Below, piece by piece: positions 8,349 to 17,924 of a DNA stretch of 64,000 nt. A program made the position numbers and the translations under genes. The DNA is from Siphonobacter curvatus (GTDB lineage: Bacteria > Bacteroidota > Bacteroidia > Cytophagales > Spirosomataceae). Location: assembly GCF_002943425.1 (NCBI RefSeq), contig NZ_PTRA01000003.1, forward strand, positions 62,001-126,000, written 5' to 3'. The notes under the pieces were generated by a model, which made no database searches, was not told where the DNA came from, and was given only the letters and a program-made list of their open reading frames with translations. How positions within the stretch are numbered: the first letter of the stretch is position 1; each line of letters opens with the position of its first letter.

Positions 8349-9034
8349 AAGGGACAAATAATATGTATTGATAAAAATCAAAGCTTGCCTTCGGCAGGTG
8401 AACCATTCAGTAACCGAACACGAATTCGATCCGTAAAGGTTGAAAGAAATTTAAACAAATTCAGTAAGCAGGCGTATTCGTTGGCTTTTCACAGCGTCGC
8501 TCCCAAACGTTTTTAAGCGAAAGGAGAAATGAAAATAGCGAATTCCTGAAAAAACCATTCTAGAACGATTAAGTTTTTTAGAGGCGTAGAAACCAAGGCC
8601 AGTAACTCTTTCTAGAGCGTTCGTTCCGATGATTAGTTATAGACAAGGAGATCGAAGAATAGGATAAATCAAGGGACGGATAAAGTTTAAGTATAGCATA
8701 TTTTGCTTGGCGGAATTAGTAAATACTTATATAGCCCTAAGGTACTGGGTATCATTTTTTAAAGATAAGTTAAGCGATTAAAATGGGCAAAAATTGCTTA
8801 ATTTATTTTTTTGTGAACGCGCTATAGCGACTTTCAGAGGTTTAGAGATCTAATTTATTAAGTAATTATACTTATTATTTCTAGGCTTTAAACATAAGCA
8901 AATGATTTCCGATTATTGAAACCAGGAAAGCATAAAAAAGTGCTTCTTTTTTGAATAAAAATAGTACCTTGTAAAGAATTATAGATGCTCCGTACCGCCG
9001 CTATAACGTAACATCTGTTCTACCATTACGCTTC
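8349..9034. other. Long AT-rich intergenic region between divergent polysaccharide genes
   Basis: No convincing gene is seen in this gap of nearly 690 bases. It separates the minus-strand operon starting at 8348 from the plus-strand glycosyltransferase at 9035 and must carry both promoters. A small GCCTTCGGC hairpin lies at about 8388-8396 in the minus-strand leader. A perfect 10-base palindrome CGCTATAGCG is at 8820-8829. A TACCTTG box near 8967 resembles the Bacteroidota -7 element for the 9035 gene, but no good -33 box is in register. The stretch 8740-8960 is strongly AT-rich. Confidence 0.5.
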
Positions 9035-10258
9035 ATGAAGGCAATCGACCGTAATTCCGCCAAACAGTTCGATAGTATCATTTGTGTCAGCCAGACTCCC
9101 TGGCAGGGAAAGTTTCAAAACTCAGCCGTTCAACTCCTGACTGTACTTTCCGAACGTTACCGAATCCTGTACGTAGACTACCCCTACACGGTAAAAGATC
9201 TCGTTGCGGGTCTGCGAGGTAAACGTCAAGTCCCTGTTAAAGCCTTAACTCGGGTAGAAAACCCACTGACGCAGCTTTCGCTGGGACCGAATCGGAGCGT
9301 TCACGTATGGACACCGCCGGTATTATTTCCCATCAACTGGATGTCGGCGGCTTCGCACGATACCTTTCTGCCCCTCAATACAGGTCGTCTTATCAAAGGC
9401 TTGCGAGGCGTTATGCAGCAATTGGGTATGCAAAAGCCGCTGGTCATTAACGCGTTTAATCCCGTGTTAGGACTGCCTCTGGTGCATCAGCTTCATGAGT
9501 TTGCTACCATTTATTACTGCTTCGACGAGATATCCGCCGAGGCCTGGATGGGAAAACACGGGACTCGGTACGAACAGGAATTTATGAAGCAAGTAGATGC
9601 GGTCATTACTACTTCTGAAGCCCTGTACCGCATGAAATCCCAGACGCAACCCCATACGTTCTGCGTAAAAAACGGGGCTAATTTTGACTTATTCAATCAA
9701 GCTTACGCCCTGCGTCAGCAACAACCTGCCGAACGGACCATCGTGGGTTATCTGGGTACGGCCGATAATCGGATTGATACGAAGGTTGTCGGGTATTGTG
9801 CCCGTACGATGCCGCACGTGGAGTTTCAATTTGTAGGACTAATCGTGGATCCGCGGGTTCAAGAAGAATTATCCGTTTATCCGAACGTACGATTTATTCC
9901 CTCCGTTCCTCCCCAGGAACTACCCCCCATACTGGCTCAGTGGAAAGCAGGGATGATTCCCTTCGTGTGTAACGAACATACCTACACCATCTATCCGCTC
10001 AAAATCAATGAGTACTTAGCGGCGGGGTTACCAGTAGTATCTACGCCTTTTTCGATTCTGGACGATTTTAGCGATGCCATCGCTATTGCCGCAACCCCTG
10101 AAGCCTTTCAGCAAAGCCTCGGTCAACGCATAGCCGAAGATACGCCCGAGAAACAACGGCAGCAGGTTGCGTTGGCTCAGGCAAATTCCTGGGAACGACG
10201 GGCGGAAGAGTTTGAAGCCGTATTTGAGCAGGTGAAAGCCGTCAAAAGTCAGCTTTAG
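9035..10258 (+). CDS. Glycosyltransferase, group 1-like (GT-B fold)
   Basis: This 407-residue protein has the layout of GT-B glycosyltransferases: an N-terminal domain starting IICVSQTPWQGKFQNSA, a linker, and a C-terminal nucleotide-sugar domain with TIVGYLGTADNRID, a PNVRFIPSVPPQELPPIL segment and KINEYLAAGLPVVST, the usual acidic-residue/PVV block of group 1 enzymes. It likely acts in the cytoplasm on the same polysaccharide as its neighbours. It is the only plus-strand gene inside the cluster, transcribed divergently from the response-regulator operon. Its last 4 bases overlap the end of the convergent acetyltransferase gene. Confidence 0.85.
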   Translation: MKAIDRNSAKQFDSIICVSQTPWQGKFQNSAVQLLTVLSERYRILYVDYPYTVKDLVAGLRGKRQVPVKALTRVENPLTQLSLGPNRSVHVWTPPVLFPINWMSAASHDTFLPLNTGRLIKGLRGVMQQLGMQKPLVINAFNPVLGLPLVHQLHEFATIYYCFDEISAEAWMGKHGTRYEQEFMKQVDAVITTSEALYRMKSQTQPHTFCVKNGANFDLFNQAYALRQQQPAERTIVGYLGTADNRIDTKVVGYCARTMPHVEFQFVGLIVDPRVQEELSVYPNVRFIPSVPPQELPPILAQWKAGMIPFVCNEHTYTIYPLKINEYLAAGLPVVSTPFSILDDFSDAIAIAATPEAFQQSLGQRIAEDTPEKQRQQVALAQANSWERRAEEFEAVFEQVKAVKSQL

Positions 10259-10878
10259 GCTTTGGGTGTCCGTACCCACTGTTGCGTAGCGGCGTCGTAT
10301 TGTTTGATCAGGCGGGCTGGATTACCACCGACCACCGAATACGGCGGCACGTCTTTGGTTACTACGCTACCGCCCGCTACGACGGAATGCCGACCAATGG
10401 TTACGCCCGCCGTAAGGACAGCGTTCGCCCCGATCCAGCATTCATCTTCAATCACGATGGGAGCCGTCACAATCGGCTGGCGGTGAATGGGCGTACGTAC
10501 ATCTTCGTAGACGTGATTCAGTCCGGATACCGTCACGTGCTGAGCCATAATAACATCTGATCCAATCTGTACCGGTCCGATAACCACGGAAGAAATCCCA
10601 ATGGTACAATGATCGCCAATGATTACATCGCCTACGCCGTTGTTGATTACGCAATACGACTCGATCACGCTTTTGGCTCCCAGGGCAAATTGTTTAAAAG
10701 GAAGTACGTCCATGCGAGCCGATGATCGAACAATAGCCGAGCGGTGCTTCCGGTGTACAAAGGGATTCACAAACCAGCTAACCCAACGCCGGGGCCGGGC
10801 TTCACCCGAGGGAATAAGTAACCAGTGAACCAGCTTTTTAAGGCCTGGATTAGAATCAATATAGTGCTTCAATGCCAT
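10255..10878 (-). CDS. Hexapeptide-repeat acyltransferase (WcaF/LbH family)
   Basis: This 207-residue protein contains a left-handed beta-helix of hexapeptide repeats (IGDHCTIGISSVVIGPVQIG, then IEDECWIGANAVLTAGVTIG) and ends with VVTKDVPPYSVVGGNPA, the standard C-terminal signature of sugar O-acetyltransferases. It probably transfers an acetyl group from acetyl-CoA to a sugar of the exopolysaccharide. The N-terminal 60 residues are basic and may contact the membrane or acceptor. It is the last gene of the minus-strand run that starts with the flippase. Its stop codon overlaps the stop region of the convergent 9035 gene. Confidence 0.88.
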   Translation of the reverse strand: MALKHYIDSNPGLKKLVHWLLIPSGEARPRRWVSWFVNPFVHRKHRSAIVRSSARMDVLPFKQFALGAKSVIESYCVINNGVGDVIIGDHCTIGISSVVIGPVQIGSDVIMAQHVTVSGLNHVYEDVRTPIHRQPIVTAPIVIEDECWIGANAVLTAGVTIGRHSVVAGGSVVTKDVPPYSVVGGNPARLIKQYDAATQQWVRTPKA

Positions 10879-10898
10879 AGGTGGGGTACGCAGAAGGG

Positions 10899-11669
10899 CT
10901 ACGTTCGCATGAAATGAATATCGTAATTGTATTTAATCTGCCGGTAGACGTCCCGTACCAGAGCAATCAGCTTATTATTACTTTGCGTCAATGCACTGCG
11001 GGTCATGGTACTCGGTTCGGCGGCTGAATTGCGTTGCGTAAACAGCGACTGGTAGTCATTGTAAAACAGACCCTTCCCGCCTTTTTGTAAGAACGAAATG
11101 CACATCCGGTACTCCATCCGATCGCCCTTAATGCCTTCTGCGTAGCGACCAAACTTCTGCAGAAACGTACTCCGACGCAGGTGAGGATGGTCACTGTAGG
11201 CATAAATCTTCGTGTAATCGATACCAAAGGCAGGAAGGTACATCTCCGAAAAGTTGTACGCGTAGGGCCGCAGGTAGGGATAGGGAATGTAGGCGTAAAA
11301 CCGAATGTAGTCCAGGTTTTTATTCGCCTGCATTAATTCCAGGGCGTGGTTAAAATGCAGCGGAAAATCCGTACTGGGTTCAAAGTCTTCCTGAACGTAC
11401 AGGGTCAAAGGCGTTTTTACCGCATCCTGGCCCTTATTGATATTGTTACCAAGGCCTCGGTTTTGCGGCGTGGTAATGAGCTGAAAGTTAAATATTTGCT
11501 GGAGTTCCCGAAGTTTCTCTACGTGTTCGGGTTTACTGCCGTCGTCTGACACCACCGTATCTCCAAACTGGCAACCGATCTGCCGATAACTAGTCAGCAA
11601 ATGCTCCAGTGAACCACTTCGGTTATAGTGGGTTACCAGTAAGGTAACCTCGGGAAAGGAATAATTCAT
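10899..11669 (-). CDS. Family 2 glycosyltransferase, tandem copy B
   Basis: This is a 256-residue GT2 enzyme. The N-terminal domain has VTLLVTHYNRSGSLEHLL, VVSDDGSKPEHV and NRGLGNNINKGQDAV; the DxD-like position reads YVQEDFEP. It is closely similar along its whole length to the next upstream gene (11685-12473), for example in NNINKGQDAVK, TLYVQEDF, HPHLRR and FLQKFGRY, so the pair arose by tandem duplication. The two probably add similar sugars at successive positions. The gap between the pair is 15 bases, and the acetyltransferase follows after 20 bases. Confidence 0.86.
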   Translation of the reverse strand: MNYSFPEVTLLVTHYNRSGSLEHLLTSYRQIGCQFGDTVVSDDGSKPEHVEKLRELQQIFNFQLITTPQNRGLGNNINKGQDAVKTPLTLYVQEDFEPSTDFPLHFNHALELMQANKNLDYIRFYAYIPYPYLRPYAYNFSEMYLPAFGIDYTKIYAYSDHPHLRRSTFLQKFGRYAEGIKGDRMEYRMCISFLQKGGKGLFYNDYQSLFTQRNSAAEPSTMTRSALTQSNNKLIALVRDVYRQIKYNYDIHFMRT

Positions 11670-11684
11670 TCGCGTAGTGGGATC

Positions 11685-12473
11685 TTAGCGTTGATAGGTC
11701 AGTAACTGGACGGTATTTTTCAAAAACCGATATTTCAAATACCCCCATCGCAGCATTCGCACCCAGGGCGTGGAATTCTGTTTCCAATCGGCCCGGAATG
11801 TCGCCGTACTGGGTTCACTAGACGAGTTCGCCTGATCAAAAAGGGTGGTGAAAGCATCGAAAAATAGGCCTTTCCCGTCGTGTTTAATGAACGACAGACA
11901 CATCTGAAACTCGGCTTGATCACTGTTAGTGCCTTCCTTATAGCGGCCAAACTTCTGAAAGAATGTATTCCGACGCAGGTGAGGGTGATCGCTGTAGTAG
12001 TAAAATTTCAGGTGATCCATATTCCAGAGCTGGCCTTTAAATACCATCTCCGAAAATCCTTTTTCGTACGGCTTTAGGTAGGGATAGGGAAAGTAAGCAT
12101 ACAGTCGGATGATGTCTAAACGCTCGTTCTGATGCATTAACTGCAGGGCATCCTGAAAATGCGTGGCAAAGGCCTGCTTTGGAATAAAATCTTCCTGCAC
12201 ATAGAGCGTATAGGGCTGTTTGACAGCATCCTGGCCTTTATTGATATTATTCGCCAGTCCTTTATTGACGGGCGTCGTAATCAAATCGAATGTGTGCGAA
12301 TGTTGCAACGATTGGAGTACCTGCAGGTGTTCAGGTTTGCTACCATCGTCGGAAACGACAATCTGACCGAATGTACAGTTCAATTCCTCAAAACCCTGCA
12401 ATAACCGTTGCAGCGACTGGCTACGATTGTAGTGTGTAATCAATAGCGTAACCTCAGCAAAATGAGTACCCAT
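11685..12473 (-). CDS. Family 2 glycosyltransferase, tandem copy A
   Basis: This 262-residue GT2 enzyme has VTLLITHYNRSQSLQRLL, VVSDDGSKPEHL, NKGLANNINKGQDAVK and YVQEDFIP. It is the upstream member of a duplicated pair. Similarity to the partner covers the catalytic domain and the HPHLRRNTFFQKFGRYKEG segment; the C-termini (after about residue 215) differ, which suggests divergence in acceptor recognition. It follows the acyltransferase gene by 42 bases in the same direction. The donor sugar is unknown. Confidence 0.86.
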   Translation of the reverse strand: MGTHFAEVTLLITHYNRSQSLQRLLQGFEELNCTFGQIVVSDDGSKPEHLQVLQSLQHSHTFDLITTPVNKGLANNINKGQDAVKQPYTLYVQEDFIPKQAFATHFQDALQLMHQNERLDIIRLYAYFPYPYLKPYEKGFSEMVFKGQLWNMDHLKFYYYSDHPHLRRNTFFQKFGRYKEGTNSDQAEFQMCLSFIKHDGKGLFFDAFTTLFDQANSSSEPSTATFRADWKQNSTPWVRMLRWGYLKYRFLKNTVQLLTYQR

Positions 12474-12515
12474 AAATCGGATGGTAAAGACGGCGGTAAA
12501 ACAGAAAACGGCCTC

Positions 12516-13646
12516 TTAGTGCTGGTCCGGAAGGGTCCTTTTGGGGGAACCACGTAGGGAATCCAACCACTTATAATCCTTAAATTTCATTTCTACATGA
12601 TGGTACGTCCAGCGGGCAAAAAGGAAAATAAAGGTATAGTTGAGAATAAATAAATAACTGTAATCCTCTTTCTGGAAATGTAAAATTCGAATAAATAGAA
12701 TGTTGAAAATACTCAGGGTGAAGGGGTGTGTCAGGTAAATGGAGTAACTGTACAACCCAACTTTATGTAAAAAGGGAATTCGTTTTAAAAATTTGGAAAC
12801 GAATCCTTTTTCAAAAGAGAAAATCAAGATTGGAATGAAGAAGATGAGGTCATATACGACGCCTATATCCTTCAAATACGCCCCAAAGTAAATAGCCAGA
12901 AAGATCAAGACTACGGAGAGGAATTCGGCCACACTAAACCAGGACTCTTTGCCGGTATGCCAGCGGGGATACACCTGTTGGAACACACAAAAACAGACGG
13001 CCCCCGTAAAAAAGCCAATGAGTCCTCGCAAGAAACCGTAATCATAGCCATAATTCATTCGAAAAGCTCCGGTTACTGCGTAAAGAATAGCAATACTGAG
13101 TAGAACAACCAGTGCGTAGACTTCCTTTTTCCAGCGAGTTAATTTTACCTGAGCAATGAAGAGCATACAAACGCCGAAGAAAAAGTAGGAAATCATTTCG
13201 GCACTGATCGACCAGCTGGGTATATTCCAGCTCAAATCCTTGACTCCAAATAGCTTGACTGAGTTGAGCAAAAACAAGGAAGTAAAGAAAGTAACGACGT
13301 TGTTATTTTCATTATCAAGCTGGTTAATGTGAACGTAGGAAGTCATGTATTTCTTCGTTACTTCCATAATGAGAAAGATCGCCAGCATGAATAAATGCAA
13401 CGGATAAATACGAAGAATACGCTTGCTGAAATACAGCGAAAAATCCTGCGTGGTAGCAATGGCCTGATAGCGATACGTGATCACAAAGCCACTGAGAACG
13501 AAGAAAAAGTCAACGAAAACATCGGCGTGATCAATGAATTGGTTGTTAAGCAAGGGCGTATCGGACGATAGAGCCATGTGGAATAATACCACTAAAGAGG
13601 CAAAAATACCCCTGAAAATATCTAGTACATCGAATCGGTGTTTCAT
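12516..13646 (-). CDS. Acyltransferase 3 family membrane protein (OafA-like)
   Basis: This 376-residue protein has about ten membrane segments. Family marks are the N-terminal LDIFRGIFASLVVLFHM and DVFVDFFFVLSGFVITYRY, which carry the conserved His and Arg of the acyltransferase-3 family, and a late YSYSIYLTHPF segment. It likely O-acetylates the polysaccharide or its lipid-linked unit using cytoplasmic acyl-CoA. It lies between the flippase (30 bases upstream) and the duplicated glycosyltransferases. The substrate is inferred from context. Confidence 0.87.
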   Translation of the reverse strand: MKHRFDVLDIFRGIFASLVVLFHMALSSDTPLLNNQFIDHADVFVDFFFVLSGFVITYRYQAIATTQDFSLYFSKRILRIYPLHLFMLAIFLIMEVTKKYMTSYVHINQLDNENNNVVTFFTSLFLLNSVKLFGVKDLSWNIPSWSISAEMISYFFFGVCMLFIAQVKLTRWKKEVYALVVLLSIAILYAVTGAFRMNYGYDYGFLRGLIGFFTGAVCFCVFQQVYPRWHTGKESWFSVAEFLSVVLIFLAIYFGAYLKDIGVVYDLIFFIPILIFSFEKGFVSKFLKRIPFLHKVGLYSYSIYLTHPFTLSIFNILFIRILHFQKEDYSYLFILNYTFIFLFARWTYHHVEMKFKDYKWLDSLRGSPKRTLPDQH

Positions 13647-13676
13647 CGTTCTGGTCAGCTTAGGATTCGACTTAGG

Positions 13677-15116
13677 CTAGGAAACGCTTCGTCTAAACGC
13701 TACAATTTCTTTCAGCGTAATCTTGTATTTAAAGGTCAGTAGCAAATAAATACTGCCACCGATGAGAATCTGAGCGAGCGTATGGAATAGTCCGTCGCTA
13801 CCTACGTAGTGTTTATACGCCACAATAAAAAGAATCATCAGGGCACAGAAAAGGACGGGCTTGATGAAGTTGGCGAAGAAATCACGAATAAAATCACCGA
13901 CTAAATATTGAACGATAAAGAAGTTTAGAATCAGGTTAATAAACGTACTCAGCAGGAAAGCCGTAGCAATACCGTAAACCTGCCAGCGGGTACCCAGCAG
14001 ATAGAGTAAGGGGACTTTTACCAGCAGGGTAACCAGGTTAAGATAGAAAAGTAAATTGGGCTTCCCTTTGGTAAAGGCCAGCGTAAACAACGGATTGGAA
14101 AGGCAATAGAAAATACTGACGAATACGAAAATCTTAATGAGTGGAATCGTTTCTTCCCATCCCGGACCATACATCAGCGGGACTACGCTGTCTGCCGTAA
14201 TATACAATCCCGCCAGCAAAGGAATATTGAGGTAGCTTACCAGGTCTAAAATGCTCAGATAGGCTTTCTTTAACTCCGAATCACTTTCCTTCATTTTAGC
14301 TAGAATCGGGTAGGCGACCTGTAAAATAATGGGACTTAATTTGGTAATGGGGAAGATAGCTAACTGCGAGGCAATGGTATAATAACCCAGGGCTTTAACG
14401 CCGAGTAATCCTCCCACAATGATGTTGTCAGAATTGCCCTGAATGAAGCCTAATAAGCCATCCCCTACGTTATATACGCCGAACTTTAAATGCTCTTTAA
14501 TGGCACCGAAGTTCAGATAAAATCTGGGCGTAAACAGGTGGCGACCTAAAATAACTTGCAAAGAAGTACGGATAACGTGCGTAGCTAGTTGTCCGTAAAT
14601 CAGTGAGAGTTCTTCGTAATGATTATAGGCTAAGGCAATGGTAATGGCCGTACCCGCAACGGTGGCAATGATTTCCATCAGAGCAATCGTTTTAAACTTC
14701 AGCTCTTTTTGCAGTAAAAACAGGTAAATCTGACCAAAATAGATGATGAGAAAGTAAATCGACGCCAGCTTGATTACGTAGTCGAGCTTGGGTTCTTTAT
14801 AGTACGCTACCACCAGCGGAGCACTCAGATAGGCTATACAAAAGATGGTAAGGCCCAGCAGTAAACTGGTGAAATAAATGCTGGATAAGACGTTACGGTC
14901 ATTTTCCTGCTTGTAGATGATGGAATTGGAAAAACCGAGATTACTAAAGATGTAAAATAAGTTAATAAGTAATGCACTCACACTCACTACCCCAAATACC
15001 GAGGGGTCTAAAATTCTAGCCAGGATGGTAACCTGTAAGAATTGAAAGACCGTGGAGATAACCGTGGATAAGGTTATCCATTTGCCCCCGTCTACTGCAC
15101 TTTTTTTCGTACTCAT
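13677..15116 (-). CDS. Polysaccharide flippase, Wzx/WzxC type (MOP superfamily)
   Basis: This 479-residue integral membrane protein with about 14 hydrophobic segments begins KSAVDGGKWITLSTVISTVF, the usual opening of WzxC/TuaB-like exporters, followed by LARILDPSVFGVVSV. It would flip undecaprenyl-linked repeat units across the inner membrane. It is the only flippase in the window and so probably serves both minus-strand polysaccharide runs. A 324-base gap separates it from the upstream Wzi-like gene, so it may have its own promoter. Confidence 0.88.
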   Translation of the reverse strand: MSTKKSAVDGGKWITLSTVISTVFQFLQVTILARILDPSVFGVVSVSALLINLFYIFSNLGFSNSIIYKQENDRNVLSSIYFTSLLLGLTIFCIAYLSAPLVVAYYKEPKLDYVIKLASIYFLIIYFGQIYLFLLQKELKFKTIALMEIIATVAGTAITIALAYNHYEELSLIYGQLATHVIRTSLQVILGRHLFTPRFYLNFGAIKEHLKFGVYNVGDGLLGFIQGNSDNIIVGGLLGVKALGYYTIASQLAIFPITKLSPIILQVAYPILAKMKESDSELKKAYLSILDLVSYLNIPLLAGLYITADSVVPLMYGPGWEETIPLIKIFVFVSIFYCLSNPLFTLAFTKGKPNLLFYLNLVTLLVKVPLLYLLGTRWQVYGIATAFLLSTFINLILNFFIVQYLVGDFIRDFFANFIKPVLFCALMILFIVAYKHYVGSDGLFHTLAQILIGGSIYLLLTFKYKITLKEIVAFRRSVS

Positions 15117-15440
15117 GTAGCTGTAATAAATGAATTGGGATGATTCCCAAAAGCTGTTAAGGGTGGACTACGCGATTAGCGTATGAAAGGGCATAGCCGC
15201 AAGGCCCGTGGCTTGCTTCCGTTACGCGTTGATATAAAAATTTGGGGTAGAGCAGGAAAAAGAAGCCATCAAGTGTGATGGACGAGGGAAAGGCAGGGGC
15301 TGATGCCAACCCAGAGCATACGGGAATGTTCCGAAGCTTACAAAGGCGGGAAAATTCGCTGAACTAGCAATGCACTTCCAAGTCATAATCTTGATGGCGG
15401 TCAGATTAATAGGCTTTAAATACAGTAAAAATAACAGAAA
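15117..15440. other. Intergenic region between Wzi-like and flippase genes
   Basis: I see no coding sequence here. It holds several short inverted repeats: GGGATGATTCCC near 15137-15148, and CCATCA-AGTG-TGATGG near 15268-15283. A GC-richer patch at 15170-15235 contains AGCCGCAAGGC. These could be terminator or leader structures for the flippase transcript. No clear TAnnTTTG promoter box was identified. Confidence 0.4.
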
Positions 15441-17171
15441 TTAAAAAGCCAGCAAACGCTGTGGCGAATTAATTCGAATGGAAAGGGATGAAAAAACTGT
15501 GCTACGGTCAAATTGGGAAAGAGCAGATTTCTGATCACGGAATACCTGACGAAAGTCGATGAAGACGTTGTGACGGAACTGATACGAGGCTACGAGTTCG
15601 CCGTAAAAAAGATTAGTTCCTACGCCCTGACCGATAAAGTTGCCGTATTCGCGTCCAGCGGGGCGGTCGGCTTCGTTGTAGTTAAGCAAGGGATTACTTC
15701 CGTAGTTACGACCCGGCAGATCAAGCCCATAGTTGGCACTCAGAATCACGGCCGTTACGTTCAAACGAGGCAGGGGCTGATAGCGAATGGTACCCGCTAT
15801 TTCCTGAAAGTTAGCTCCCAAGGGATGGGCCATGACCTGATTGTAGTGCACAAAATTGGTTTTGTTGGAAACGTGCTGGAAGGTATACGGGCGGGCTCCG
15901 TTCCATTCGAGCTGTAAATCAAGGTTATCGACGCCAAAGGCATTGATGTATTTTCCGCCCAACTGGTAGCCAAATTTATTGCCCCACCAGCCGCGGCCTT
16001 TGCGTAATTCCTGAAAGTTGAATTCATCCAGATTAAGCTGTCCGTACGCCTGAAATTTTCGCAGGAAAGTCCAGCGTACGTCCATACCCACCATGGAGTT
16101 GTCGGCACTAAATTTCTGAGCTTCAATAGCCCGGTAGAAAATGACGGGGTTCAGGTAGCTCAAATCGAAGTAGCCCTGCGATTTATCCCGGCTGTGAATG
16201 ATCGTTTCGAAAAGGCCAATGTTTACGTTATCACCAATGTTCAGGCCCAGACGATGATAGGCCATGTATTTTTTGGTAGGCAGAGCACCGTATGCCGGAA
16301 TGCTATCCTGCTGGTTACTGATTTCACTGAATAAGTTGACGTACTGAAAGGGGCCAATTTTGGTAGTAAGCTTCAAAAAGAGGTAAGGGCCGCTGTTATC
16401 CGAGAGAATCATCGAACGAAAGCCATTGCCAATAAAAACCTTATCGTGACCAAACTGAAGATTAATCTGCTTGATAGGATCGAAGGTGATGTAGCCGCGA
16501 GCCGTAAAGAAATCAGTAGCCGTTTCCGGCGTAACCGTTACGCCGTCGGAACTGGTCGTACTGCGGAAAATTTTGTAAGCGGCTTCGTTAGGAACGGCTT
16601 TAAAAAAGTTGATCCGGTCCTGATAATAGCCCGGCAGACGCATCTGCGTATCGGTCACGTACGTGTAAAAACCCAGCTTCTTGCCAATGGAACCCCGAAT
16701 CTCAATTCCACGGGTGTTGATGTAAGAGTAAGGCGAGGCATCTTTGCCAACGCCCAGCAAGCCATAAAGAACGGGATTGACATGCAGCTCAACGTCATCG
16801 TTGGATACGCTGTACATATCGTTCTTCTTGTGGTAGAAATATTGCCAGAAGGATTCTTTGCTATTGGCTGTTTGCTCGGGCTTCTTACTCCATTCCCAGC
16901 TATCTTCCCGGAGATACTTAATGTTAAAGCGGTCTACATCCGATAAATCAGCACATTCATCGCAGGAAAGGCTGTCGATCAATTGCACAATATTTTTACG
17001 CAGGTAGGGCTTTACCGTACTTTGATAACCCGGAGCATGTTTTCCGCTTTTGATTTCATATCGATCAATGAGATGATAATAATCCGAATTAAGAGGGGCG
17101 TATACGCTTTGACTCCACGCAACCGCAGCCTGTAACCACAAAAGAAAAAAGAATAGGGTAAATCTTGGCAT
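15441..17171 (-). CDS. Wzi/RemB-like outer-membrane capsule assembly protein
   Basis: This 576-residue exported protein has a signal peptide (MPRFTLFFFLLWLQAAVAWS) and a body of alternating beta-strands typical of an outer-membrane barrel. The start of the mature part (YAPLNSDYYHLIDRYEIKSG) and the segments GYITFDPIKQINLQFGHDKV and GLNIGDNVNIGLFE fit the capsule-assembly Wzi family, which in gliding Bacteroidota includes RemB-like proteins. It probably anchors or organises surface polysaccharide. It is transcribed toward the flippase gene. The family call rests on remembered sequence character, not a search. Confidence 0.75.
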   Translation of the reverse strand: MPRFTLFFFLLWLQAAVAWSQSVYAPLNSDYYHLIDRYEIKSGKHAPGYQSTVKPYLRKNIVQLIDSLSCDECADLSDVDRFNIKYLREDSWEWSKKPEQTANSKESFWQYFYHKKNDMYSVSNDDVELHVNPVLYGLLGVGKDASPYSYINTRGIEIRGSIGKKLGFYTYVTDTQMRLPGYYQDRINFFKAVPNEAAYKIFRSTTSSDGVTVTPETATDFFTARGYITFDPIKQINLQFGHDKVFIGNGFRSMILSDNSGPYLFLKLTTKIGPFQYVNLFSEISNQQDSIPAYGALPTKKYMAYHRLGLNIGDNVNIGLFETIIHSRDKSQGYFDLSYLNPVIFYRAIEAQKFSADNSMVGMDVRWTFLRKFQAYGQLNLDEFNFQELRKGRGWWGNKFGYQLGGKYINAFGVDNLDLQLEWNGARPYTFQHVSNKTNFVHYNQVMAHPLGANFQEIAGTIRYQPLPRLNVTAVILSANYGLDLPGRNYGSNPLLNYNEADRPAGREYGNFIGQGVGTNLFYGELVASYQFRHNVFIDFRQVFRDQKSALSQFDRSTVFSSLSIRINSPQRLLAF

Positions 17172-17208
17172 AGGAGAAAGACGCGTACCCTCGGGTTTAA
17201 CGTTTTAT

Positions 17209-17216
17209 TACTTACT
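17209..17216 (+). promoter_or_regulatory. Candidate -7 box for upp
   Basis: The sequence TTACTTTG lies about 58 bases before the upp start and resembles the Bacteroidota -7 element TAnnTTTG with one base fewer. No clear -33 TTTG box is in register, so this is tentative. Confidence 0.25.
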
Positions 17217-17273
17217 TTGTAAACAGCCAAAAGGCCCTGCAAATTACAAAAGGATTCTGAAATTCATTTTTAC

Positions 17274-17918
17274 ATGTTTGTCCTGACCGAGCAATCTTCC
17301 ATAGCCAACCATTTCATAGCCGAACTTCGAGACGTCCGTATTCAGAAAGATCCCCTGCGATTTCGGCGGAATCTGGAACGGCTCGGGGAGATTCTGGCCT
17401 ACGAGATTTCCAAAACCCTTACCTACTCCAAAACGGAAGTACAGACCCCGTTAGGAACGAGTAAGACCTTTCTCATGGCTCAGCAGCCCGTACTGGCGGC
17501 GGTTTTGCGGGCTAGTCTGCCTTTTCATCAGGGCTTTCTCAATGCTTTCGATGGAGCTCAAAATGCCTTTATTGGGGCGTACCGGGGGCTTCACGCGGAA
17601 GGAGAAGAGTTTACCGTCGAGCTGGAATATATTTCCTGCCCTGATTTAACCGGAAAAACGCTCATCATTGTGGACCCCATGCTGGCTACCGGAAAGTCGC
17701 TGGAAACTTCCTACCGCTCACTCATCCGTTACGGCATTCCGGCTCGTACGCACATTGCCGCGGCCATTGCGGCTCCCGAAGGTATCAAATATCTGCAGGA
17801 CCGCATGCCCGAGTGTCGTTTGTGGGTAGGGGACATCGACGAACGATTGAATCATAATTATTATATTATCCCCGGTCTTGGCGATGCCGGTGATTTGGCC
17901 TTTGGTGAAAAGCTGTAG
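17274..17918 (+). CDS. upp: Uracil phosphoribosyltransferase
   Basis: This 214-residue enzyme makes UMP from uracil and PRPP in pyrimidine salvage. The PRPP-binding loop is IIVDPMLATGKS (about 143-154), where the common form is DPMLATGGS; the C-terminal uracil-binding region ends YIIPGLGDAGDLAFGE, which matches the family GLGDAGDR(L)FG block. Full length is normal. The next gene, a small membrane protein, starts 6 bases downstream and is likely cotranscribed. The role of that pairing is not obvious. Confidence 0.95.
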   Translation: MFVLTEQSSIANHFIAELRDVRIQKDPLRFRRNLERLGEILAYEISKTLTYSKTEVQTPLGTSKTFLMAQQPVLAAVLRASLPFHQGFLNAFDGAQNAFIGAYRGLHAEGEEFTVELEYISCPDLTGKTLIIVDPMLATGKSLETSYRSLIRYGIPARTHIAAAIAAPEGIKYLQDRMPECRLWVGDIDERLNHNYYIIPGLGDAGDLAFGEKL

Positions 17919-17924
17919 TAGGTC

